A DNA stretch of 6,069 bases from Candidatus Saccharimonadia bacterium (GTDB taxonomy: Bacteria; Patescibacteriota; Saccharimonadia; Saccharimonadales; Saccharimonadaceae). Location: contig JALRBM010000004.1 of NCBI GenBank assembly GCA_023257755.1, positions 1 through 6,069 of the forward strand, read 5' to 3'. The notes beneath the pieces were generated by a model. That model was not told the DNA's origin and did no database searches. It saw only the letters and a list, made by a program, of their open reading frames with translations. Made by a program: the position numbers and the translations under genes. Of this stretch, positions 1 to 5,199 are shown piece by piece; within the stretch, counting starts at the first letter, position 1, and every line of letters begins with the position of its first letter.

Positions 1-742
1 CGCTAGGAAAGAATTGGCAGGCGACAGCGAGCCAGTCATGCGCGCTGTCAATCGTGCTGATACCCCGGTCGTAAATAACGGATTGACCAGGAACGCCAAC
101 GTCAATAAGAAGCTCGGTAGTGTTATCGATAGGGTAGACGATATCATCTTTGCCCAGAGCCTTTCGAACACTTCCTTTCGATGCAATTTTTTCGAGCGCT
201 TCGTGCAAAAAGTCAGCGGTCGCGGCGTCTTCACCTCCAACCATGAGATCGAGATTGTCTGTGTCTGCCAAATTACACCCACCCACGCGCCAGGCGTCGT
301 TAACAACAGCCGCCTTAATATGAGAACGCCCGGCGTAGGGAAGGTGCAGTTTCGAGGGTGTATTCGTTTGTGCGACAACGACACCTTCGTCACGCAGTCC
401 ATTAAGCGCGGCTGTCTTTTTTTCAAACTGTGGTCGGGTGGAGGCTTTGCTACCGAGTGGATAAGGGACAAGGGGACCGGTGGGTCTGTACGCCTCGTCG
501 AACATAAAAGCATAGGCATCTACGGCCAGTAAGACTTCGACGCTTCGTCTGGCTGCTGCGCCTAATTCGGGGAGAAGCTTCTTGACCAACGGATCGCCTG
601 GGTCAAACGCCATCGTCGCGATGGCGATTCGATCACCAGTTTCTGTAGAGCTTACTCGCTCAATAAGATCGTCAAAATAATCAGCTTGTTTATAAAACGA
701 GATACGTTCAGGCATAAAGCCTACAGTAACATATTTTTGCAT
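1..742 (-). CDS. Phospholipase D-like (PLDc) family protein, 3' end cut by window edge
   Basis: An open frame of 247 codons runs from an ATG at 742-740 off the left edge without a stop. Residues 37-75 look like the core of a first PLD domain (GDRIAIATMAFDP, then an AAARRSVEVLLAVDAY stretch). Residues 139-168 match the HKD-motif region: GRSHIKAAVVND followed by VGGCNL and NLDLMV. His141 and Lys143 are present, but the Asp expected at position 148 is Asn, with Asp one residue later. The expected second HKD copy would lie outside the window; residues 219-247 look like the start of that half. No signal peptide or membrane segment is visible, so a cytoplasmic or peripheral location is likely. Family members are cardiolipin or phosphatidyltransferase-type enzymes or nucleases, and the substrate cannot be told here. 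An in-frame TGA at 766-764 rules out an upstream start. The 26-base gap before the ATG is pyrimidine-rich with no Shine-Dalgarno, so co-transcription with the upstream beta-helix gene is likely. Confidence 0.85.
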   Translation of the reverse strand, partial: MQKYVTVGFMPERISFYKQADYFDDLIERVSSTETGDRIAIATMAFDPGDPLVKKLLPELGAAARRSVEVLLAVDAYAFMFDEAYRPTGPLVPYPLGSKASTRPQFEKKTAALNGLRDEGVVVAQTNTPSKLHLPYAGRSHIKAAVVNDAWRVGGCNLADTDNLDLMVGGEDAATADFLHEALEKIASKGSVRKALGKDDIVYPIDNTTELLIDVGVPGQSVIYDRGISTIDSAHDWLAVACQFFPS

Positions 743-768
743 TTTTGAATAGAGAGATGAGAATCAAC

Positions 769-1902
769 TTAGAATAAGACCGGTGAACTATCGCTAAGGC
801 GGTAATTTCCAGATTTATCCACTATATTACCGGGATTGGAAGCATTATCGACCAGTCCATAATGACCAACGCCGAATGCGTTATTAGTGATGGTTTGATT
901 GGGACCGGGTGTTAAACGTAGGACGATCCCGCCGCCGTTCAGGTAATTGCCGGCTACTGTCATATTGCTATTCCCCCCATTGGCGGTTTCTAAAAAGACG
1001 GCAGCGTTCAGGGCGTCAAGTCCGCATACTTGCCGCCATGCTCCCATATCAAAAGTATTGTGAGAAAGGGTCAGGCCATTGACGCCGCGTACCTGGATGC
1101 CGTCGGCGTGTGCGCCGCATCCCGGATTGGGGCTGTGAATAAAATTATGAGTTATTGTGACATTACCGGCTTGTCCCGAATCTGATGTCAGGTGAATGCC
1201 GTCGGCGCCAAAGTTACTGATATTATTGTAGCGCAGTGTCACGCTGGTGGTCCCCGACAGCGACACTCCCCCGCTGACAGTGTTGTTTTCAAACGTGATA
1301 TTATCACCGTTAAACTGGACGCTTCGGGCAAATTGACTATTCCGAATCGTCACGTTACTTCCGTTGAACAGATACGAGCTGCCGCTGCTAAAGTTCATAT
1401 TCTCGAGTACGATATTCGACGAATTGTTTGTATTGGGGCCAGCGTAGGCGGTCAATGGAGTGCCAGCCGGGACGCCGGTGTTTGATGCATTTGGAAATCC
1501 GCTGGTGGGCGGGCTTGGTGGGGGAGTCGTTGGCGGATTGGCTGGCGGTGGGCTGCTTCCTCCGCCAGAAGCAGGAGGAGCCGACCGACTGCCTGGAGGC
1601 ACGCTAGGGGTGGACGGTTTTCCTTCCTTCTTTTCCTCTTTCTTCTGCCCGTCTTGTGCGGTTTCTTTATCGGCGGGTGATGGCTTCGAGGATTCCGAGG
1701 GAGTGGAGGGCTGTTGGACGAGCTGTTGTTCGGGTGCTGTATTTTTATTCAGTATGACGGCGAGCACCGCCGCTATTCCAATAACGATTACCAGTATTCC
1801 GGCACTGATGATCAGCCGAGCCTTTAAGGGAAGAGTCAGTAACTTTTGCCACTGTGATCGTGGCTCTGGCGGTTGGGGTGAAGAGATGTTTGTTTCTTGC
1901 AT
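769..1902 (-). CDS. Membrane-anchored proline-rich protein with right-handed beta-helix (pectate-lyase-like) domain
   Basis: Complete 377-residue protein. Residues 1-27 form a short polar, basic N-terminus. Residues 29-51 are one hydrophobic segment (signal anchor, no obvious cleavage site), which predicts a single-pass protein facing outward. Residues 55-137 are a low-complexity linker rich in Pro, Ser, Lys and Glu, ending in Pro/Gly/Ser runs, and look like a wall-spanning stalk. Residues about 160-360 contain repeated rungs of the type NVTIRNSQF, NITFENNTV, SVTLRYNNI, NVTITHNFI, GLTLSHNTF, NMTVAGNYL and QTITNNAF, typical of parallel beta-helix proteins. HADGIQ at 265-270 is a motif recurring in such folds. 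Cys262 and Cys293 are the only cysteines and could form a disulfide outside the cell. No catalytic set for polysaccharide cleavage is clear, so binding or adhesion is as likely as lyase or hydrolase activity. The start is fixed by an in-frame TAA at 1917-1915; the Shine-Dalgarno is weak (GGGA, 7 bases upstream). Confidence 0.88.
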   Translation of the reverse strand: MQETNISSPQPPEPRSQWQKLLTLPLKARLIISAGILVIVIGIAAVLAVILNKNTAPEQQLVQQPSTPSESSKPSPADKETAQDGQKKEEKKEGKPSTPSVPPGSRSAPPASGGGSSPPPANPPTTPPPSPPTSGFPNASNTGVPAGTPLTAYAGPNTNNSSNIVLENMNFSSGSSYLFNGSNVTIRNSQFARSVQFNGDNITFENNTVSGGVSLSGTTSVTLRYNNISNFGADGIHLTSDSGQAGNVTITHNFIHSPNPGCGAHADGIQVRGVNGLTLSHNTFDMGAWRQVCGLDALNAAVFLETANGGNSNMTVAGNYLNGGGIVLRLTPGPNQTITNNAFGVGHYGLVDNASNPGNIVDKSGNYRLSDSSPVLF

Positions 1903-1914
1903 GCGCGTGTCCCG

Positions 1915-1942
1915 TTAATAGTACACGAAAGCACTGTGTAAA
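1915..1942 (-). promoter_or_regulatory. Candidate promoter for the beta-helix gene
   Basis: On the minus strand TTTACA (1942-1937, 5 of 6 to the -35 consensus) is followed after 16 bases by TATTAA (1920-1915, 4 of 6 to TATAAT but lacking the final T). A start of transcription about seven bases downstream would leave a leader of only about six bases before the ATG at 1902. An alternative -10, TACTAT, lies three bases upstream but has poorer spacing. This is the only reasonable pair in the divergent region for this direction; the match is modest. Confidence 0.35.
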
Positions 1943-1978
1943 TAAATAATTCGCTGCTATTCCAAAATGTCACACCTC

Positions 1979-1987
1979 TGTTACAAT
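1979..1987 (+). promoter_or_regulatory. Extended -10 promoter of argS
   Basis: TG-T-TACAAT is an extended -10 element: TG at 1979-1980, one base, then TACAAT, 5 of 6 to TATAAT with all key positions kept. No good -35 sits 16-18 bases upstream (ATTCCA or TTCCAA, 3 of 6), which is common when the TG extension is present. Transcription would be expected to start around 1993-1996, at or just before the argS ATG. Confidence 0.55.
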
Positions 1988-1995
1988 GAAAAGTA

Positions 1996-3645
1996 ATGGA
2001 AAAAAGTGTTCAGGATGCCATCTCTCGTTTATATGGCGTGGATAGTGAGATAGAGTTAACCCGTCCCGCTCCTCAGTTCGGGGATTGGGCGACAAGTGTG
2101 GCGTTAAAGCTGGCTGGTCAACTTGGGAAAAGCCCACGCGAGGTCGCCGAGGCGATTGCCGGAGAGATACGGTCTTTAGAGGAGGCCTCCGAAGTATCAA
2201 TCGCTGGGCCTGGCTTTATCAACATACGGCTTTCTGACGCGTCAATTATGGCAAGCCTGGCCTATGCGGCGGTGAAGGCGCCAGTGGGTAGGCTCCTAAT
2301 CGAATACTCTTGTCCTAATCCGTTTAAGGAAATCCACACGGGCCATATGTATCAAACCTTTCTGGGAGATAGTATCGCCAGAATATACGAAAAGGCGGGA
2401 GCGACCGTTTTTCGGGCGAACTTCGGCGGTGACGTCGGCCTCCATGTTGGTAAGGCGATGTGGGGAATTATCAAACAGCTGGAGGGCGAGCATACTGAAA
2501 AGCTTGATGACGTCCCCGAGAATGACCGCGCTGCCTGGTTAAGCCGCGCCTACGTAGCCGGGTCAAAAGCCTACGAGGAAGATGAGGCCGCAAAGCTTGA
2601 GATCATCGCGTTGAATAAAAAAATATACCAACTTCACGCCGACAGTGATCATGATACTCCGTTCGCACAAATTTACTGGGTATGCCGCCAGTGGAGTTAT
2701 GACTACTTTAAGAAATTCTACGAAGAAGTCGCTGTGGTGCCTTTCGACAGTTTCTACCCGGAAAGCGCCAGTTCGGTTCCGGGTCTTGAACTTGTACAGG
2801 GGAATATCGGGCCTATATTCAAGGAAAGCGAGGGCGCGGTCATCCTCCCCGAGGAAGTTTCAGGGCTTCATACTCGTGTTTTTGTCACTTCCGAAGGGCT
2901 GCCGACGTATGAAACAAAGGATCTAGGGGTCATTCAGCTAGAGGCCGCGGATTTTGCCTATGACCGCCGGATTATCATGACTGGCAACGACCAGGCCGAG
3001 TATATGAAAGTGGTCTTTGCCGCCCTCAAACTGGTTGATCCTGCGCTCGGCGCCAAGCAGGTGCATGCGGTGAACGGCACGATTCGATTCGGAAGCGGGC
3101 AAAAAATGAGTTCGCGCCTTGGGAACGTCGCTCGTGCCATCGAGGTCGTCGAAGCGGCAAGGGAAGCGGTCGAAGCCAAAGACGATACGGCGCGACGCCA
3201 AATCGCGCTCGGCGCCGTTAAATACTCGCTACTAAAAAACCGTTTGGGAGGCGACATTGCCTTCGATCTGGAGCAATCAGTCAGCCTTGAAGGAAATAGC
3301 GGCCCGTATCTGCAATACGCAGCTGTCAGAGCAGCGAAAATCCTCTCTAAAACCACAAAGGATACTGCTGAGGCATCCCCGGCGCTGGACGAGTACGAAC
3401 GCGCTTTGGCAGTCAAGCTGGGCGAATATGCTGACTCGCTTCAGGCGGTACTGCAGGATAACTCGCCCCACCATCTCTGTGGTTATCTATACGAACTCTC
3501 CCAGGTCTTTAGCCGGTTTTACGAAAACAGCCGGGTAATCGGCGACGACCGAGAGGCGCTGCGCGCGCAGTTGGTTCGCCGCTACCATCACGTGTTGGTG
3601 GAAGGCCTGGGGCTGCTGGGAATAGAAGTTCCGGAGGAGATGTGA
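1996..3645 (+). CDS. argS: Arginyl-tRNA synthetase
   Basis: Class I aminoacyl-tRNA synthetase that charges tRNA-Arg with arginine using ATP, in the cytoplasm. The protein is complete at 549 residues, near the short end for the family. Residues 1-85 form the N-terminal additional domain that contacts the tRNA elbow (FGDWATSVALKLA at 28-40, GPGFINIRLS at 71-80). The catalytic domain carries the HIGH signature as HTGH at 114-117, preceded by EYSCPNPFKE, and the KMSKS loop as KMSSR at 370-374. The C-terminal anticodon-binding DALR domain begins around GNSGPYLQYAAVRA at 433-446 and ends with SRFYENSRVIGD near 516-527. The ATG at 1996 is the first possible start because an in-frame TGA lies at 1987-1989. 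No Shine-Dalgarno precedes it, and with the -10 at 1982-1987 the mRNA may be leaderless. The gene ends in tandem TGA codons and overlaps the next ATG by one base. Confidence 0.98.
   Translation: MEKSVQDAISRLYGVDSEIELTRPAPQFGDWATSVALKLAGQLGKSPREVAEAIAGEIRSLEEASEVSIAGPGFINIRLSDASIMASLAYAAVKAPVGRLLIEYSCPNPFKEIHTGHMYQTFLGDSIARIYEKAGATVFRANFGGDVGLHVGKAMWGIIKQLEGEHTEKLDDVPENDRAAWLSRAYVAGSKAYEEDEAAKLEIIALNKKIYQLHADSDHDTPFAQIYWVCRQWSYDYFKKFYEEVAVVPFDSFYPESASSVPGLELVQGNIGPIFKESEGAVILPEEVSGLHTRVFVTSEGLPTYETKDLGVIQLEAADFAYDRRIIMTGNDQAEYMKVVFAALKLVDPALGAKQVHAVNGTIRFGSGQKMSSRLGNVARAIEVVEAAREAVEAKDDTARRQIALGAVKYSLLKNRLGGDIAFDLEQSVSLEGNSGPYLQYAAVRAAKILSKTTKDTAEASPALDEYERALAVKLGEYADSLQAVLQDNSPHHLCGYLYELSQVFSRFYENSRVIGDDREALRAQLVRRYHHVLVEGLGLLGIEVPEEM
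3633..3639 (+). promoter_or_regulatory. Shine-Dalgarno deciding the start of the DUF2238-like gene
   Basis: GGAGGAG lies inside the last codons of argS. Its GGAGG core is seven bases from ATG 3645 but only four from the alternative GTG at 3642. This favours ATG 3645, which overlaps the argS TGA as TGATG. Confidence 0.7.
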
Positions 3646-4265
3646 TGAATAAAGCGCTTTATCGCCATTTGCCGGCCGTACCGTTCGAGGTTGTAATGAT
3701 TGGCGGTGCGATCGTGACGTTTTCCCAGGGTAATTGGAAGCATTTTGCTGCGTCGCTTTTTACGCTGGTTGTCTGTTTTGTGCCTTTGCTTGCTGAAAAA
3801 CTGTTCAGGATTATCCTTCCTGCCGCGATCCACTTTATTTTCGCCGCCTTTATCTTTACATCGTTCTTCAGCGGCGAGGTAATGCATTTTTACAAGAATA
3901 TCTGGTATTGGGATGATCTGATGCATTTTAGCTCCAGTTTTATGATCGGAACATTTATGATGATGGGGCTGATCATCGTGAAAAAACGCTATAAAAAATT
4001 CTTTGTTCCACCTTGGCTTAGTGCGCTCATCGTGTTTAGCGCTACTATCGCGGTGACGATTATCTGGGAAATATCCGAATTTGCCAGCGATGAGATTTTC
4101 GGTACGTTTTCCCAGGGTGCGGATCTTTTTGACACGATGATGGACATCGTCTACGAAACGACCAGCGCAGCTATTGCGGCATGGATTTGGATACTTTATG
4201 GCAAATCCAGGAAGGTAGCGCTGATTACGCCCCTCTTGAATCACTTTGCACGGCTTAACCCGTAG
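3645..4265 (+). CDS. Polytopic integral membrane protein resembling YjdF/DUF2238
   Basis: A 206-residue, very hydrophobic protein with about six predicted membrane segments (roughly residues 14-27, 33-50, 57-76, 92-112, 124-144 and 168-186). Charged residues sit at or inside these segments in conserved-looking groups: WYWDDLMHF at 87-95, WEISEFASDE at 141-150, and DTMMDIVYE at 163-171. This Asp/His, Trp-Glu and Asp-Thr-Asp layout is what I associate with the uncharacterised YjdF/DUF2238 membrane family; the assignment is from memory of the motif and not from a search. The biochemical role is unknown; buried acidic and His residues would fit a transporter or a membrane-embedded metal-dependent enzyme, but that is inference. 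The ATG overlaps the argS stop by one base behind a strong GGAGGAG, so it is translationally coupled to argS. A GTG at 3642 would add one residue. The 3' end carries the mscL promoter. Confidence 0.75.
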   Translation: MNKALYRHLPAVPFEVVMIGGAIVTFSQGNWKHFAASLFTLVVCFVPLLAEKLFRIILPAAIHFIFAAFIFTSFFSGEVMHFYKNIWYWDDLMHFSSSFMIGTFMMMGLIIVKKRYKKFFVPPWLSALIVFSATIAVTIIWEISEFASDEIFGTFSQGADLFDTMMDIVYETTSAAIAAWIWILYGKSRKVALITPLLNHFARLNP

Positions 4266-4273
4266 CGTATACT
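4245..4273 (+). promoter_or_regulatory. Promoter for mscL-msrB
   Basis: TTTGCA (4245-4250, 4 of 6 to TTGACA), a 17-base spacer, and TATACT (4268-4273, 5 of 6 to TATAAT). The -35 and most of the spacer lie in the last codons of the upstream membrane-protein gene. Transcription would start near 4280, immediately before the ribosome binding site, giving a leader of about a dozen bases. Confidence 0.6.
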
Positions 4274-4280
4274 GCCTTTT

Positions 4281-4288
4281 AAGGAGAG
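4281..4288 (+). promoter_or_regulatory. Shine-Dalgarno of mscL
   Basis: AAGGAGAG with its AGGAG core (4282-4286) five bases before ATG 4292. It is one of the strongest ribosome binding sites in the window. It decides that the long N-terminal extension of MscL is translated, since the internal ATG at 4427 has no comparable site. Confidence 0.8.
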
Positions 4289-4291
4289 ATT

Positions 4292-4735
4292 ATGGCAAAG
4301 AAGAGCACGACAAAATCGATGAAGAAAACGACAAAGGCGACCGAAACGTCCGCGCCCGTCCCCAAGACGACGATCGCAAGAGCGGCTGCATTAAAGGATC
4401 ATGGCGGCAAATATATCGGTGGCTTCATGGAATTCGTCCGCACCCAAGGCGTTGTCGGCCTGGCGGTCGGTTTGGTGCTGGGTGGTGCGGTAACGGTGCT
4501 CGTCAAGTCGCTGATTGATAATGTCGTTATGCCGCCGCTCGGATTTATTCTTGGATCTGCCGAAGGTCTGAAGGGCTTGACGCTTAACCTTGGTCCGACC
4601 GCGTCGGGCAAGGATGCGATCTTGCATTACGGAACCTTCATCAACGACATCATTAACTTCGTCGTCATCGCTATCATCGTTTATCTGGTCGTTCACATCC
4701 TTGGCTTTGACAAGCTCGACAAGAAGAAAGAATAA
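4292..4735 (+). CDS. mscL: Large-conductance mechanosensitive channel MscL, with N-terminal extension
   Basis: MscL is an oligomeric inner-membrane channel that opens under membrane tension to release solutes during hypo-osmotic shock. Residues 45-82 show the family signature: FMEFVRTQGVVGLAVG leading into TM1 (about 54-75), then KSLIDNVVMPPLG. A periplasmic loop (about 83-112) leads through YGTFINDIINF into TM2 (about 116-138). Two features differ from the usual form. Residues 1-44 are an added N-terminal tail rich in Lys, Thr and Ala, whereas most members begin about where Met46 lies. The C-terminus stops about ten residues after TM2 (FDKLDKKKE), so the usual cytoplasmic helical bundle is almost absent. 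The total of 147 residues is near the family average only because these two differences cancel. The gene has its own promoter and strong ribosome binding site and is followed after 5 bases by msrB. Confidence 0.96.
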   Translation: MAKKSTTKSMKKTTKATETSAPVPKTTIARAAALKDHGGKYIGGFMEFVRTQGVVGLAVGLVLGGAVTVLVKSLIDNVVMPPLGFILGSAEGLKGLTLNLGPTASGKDAILHYGTFINDIINFVVIAIIVYLVVHILGFDKLDKKKE

Positions 4736-4740
4736 GTCGC

Positions 4741-5145
4741 GTGAAAAGCGAGGCAGAGTGGCGTAAACTACTTACTCCCGAGCAATTTGCCGTGCTTCGG
4801 GAAAAGGCGACCGAAGCCCCGTTTAGCGGCGAGTATGAGGGGCTGTATGCCGACGGCGTCTATGCCTGCGCGGCGTGCGGACAAGTACTGTTTGACAGCG
4901 CCACCAAATTTGACGCCCATTGCGGCTGGCCGAGCTTTTACGATGCCAAGTCGGGAAGTGTGGAGTTTCACAAGGATAGTACGCTAGGCATGTCGCGCAC
5001 GGAAGTGACGTGTTCAAACTGCGGGGGCCATCTCGGTCACGTATTCGAGGGCGAGGGTTTTGCGGTACCCACCAATCGACGTTTCTGTATTAACTCTCTG
5101 AGTCTTACCTTTAATCCCATTAAAGAAGGCAATTATACCCCCTAG
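4741..5145 (+). CDS. msrB: Peptide-methionine (R)-S-oxide reductase MsrB
   Basis: Reduces methionine-R-sulfoxide in oxidised proteins, recycled by thioredoxin. The single-domain protein of 134 residues is of normal length. The N-terminus (EWRKLLTPEQFAVLREKATE, 6-25) and FSGEY (28-32) are typical. Zinc is bound by two CxxC pairs, Cys43/Cys46 and Cys91/Cys94. Cys61 in GCGWPSFY is the likely resolving cysteine. GGHLGHVF (95-102) and NRRFCINS (112-119), with catalytic Cys116, complete the active site, so the enzyme should be active. There is no signal peptide, so it is cytoplasmic. It starts with GTG five bases after the mscL stop; only a weak purine stretch (AGAAAG, 4725-4730) precedes it, so translation probably depends on ribosomes finishing mscL. 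The pairing joins osmotic and oxidative stress functions in one transcript. Its TAG stop forms part of the -35 of the next promoter. Confidence 0.97.
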   Translation: MKSEAEWRKLLTPEQFAVLREKATEAPFSGEYEGLYADGVYACAACGQVLFDSATKFDAHCGWPSFYDAKSGSVEFHKDSTLGMSRTEVTCSNCGGHLGHVFEGEGFAVPTNRRFCINSLSLTFNPIKEGNYTP

Positions 5146-5172
5146 ACAAGTATTGACATAATCTGCTACACT
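5143..5172 (+). promoter_or_regulatory. Promoter for the P63C-domain gene
   Basis: TAGACA (5143-5148, 5 of 6 to TTGACA) is separated by 18 bases from TACACT (5167-5172, 4 of 6), which carries a TG extension at 5164-5165. The first three bases of the -35 are the msrB stop codon. A perfect TTGACA also occurs at 5153-5158, but no acceptable -10 lies 16-18 bases from it, so it may be coincidental or an operator-like duplicate. The expected transcription start is near 5179. Confidence 0.55.
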
Positions 5173-5188
5173 ATTTCCATAGTTCAAG

Positions 5189-5194
5189 AGAGGA
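5189..5194 (+). promoter_or_regulatory. Shine-Dalgarno of the P63C-domain gene
   Basis: AGAGGA, with the AGG core six bases before ATG 5200. It supports this start over later in-frame ATG codons. Confidence 0.6.
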
Positions 5195-5199
5195 AAATT

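Noticed and set aside
14..532. Plus-strand open frame of 172 codons
   Set aside because: Antisense to the PLD-like gene, whose minus-strand frame shows recognisable motifs across the whole stretch; the plus-strand protein has no recognisable domain.
1486..1740. Low-complexity stretch considered as a DNA repeat array
   Set aside because: It encodes the Pro/Ser/Lys/Glu linker of the beta-helix protein; the units are irregular and explained by protein composition.
1460..1918. Plus-strand Gly/Ser-rich frame of 152 codons
   Set aside because: It is the complement of the proline-rich stalk and the membrane anchor of the beta-helix protein; the Gly-rich look comes from complementing Pro codons.
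1903..1995. Possible tRNA, small RNA or riboswitch between the divergent genes
   Set aside because: At 93 bases with promoter elements on both strands, there is no room or visible fold for a structured RNA.
2958..3416. Minus-strand frame of 152 codons inside argS
   Set aside because: Fully inside the catalytic and C-terminal parts of argS and without recognisable motifs; a shadow frame.
3642..3644. GTG start for the DUF2238-like gene
   Set aside because: Only four bases from the GGAGG core; ATG 3645 has better spacing and forms the classic TGATG overlap.
3588..4244. Minus-strand frame of 218 codons
   Set aside because: Lies opposite the hydrophobic DUF2238-like gene. Its Lys/Arg/His-rich composition is what complementing hydrophobic codons produces, and it has no promoter or ribosome binding site.
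4427..4735. Shorter MscL starting at internal ATG 4427 (Met46)
   Set aside because: It would match the usual family length better, but no Shine-Dalgarno precedes it, while ATG 4292 has a strong site and a promoter at the right distance.
5109..5125. Perfect inverted repeat CTTTAAT-CCC-ATTAAAG near the end of msrB
   Set aside because: Considered as a terminator, but the stem is 7 bp with only one G-C pair, lies within the msrB coding sequence, and is not followed by a T-run on either strand.
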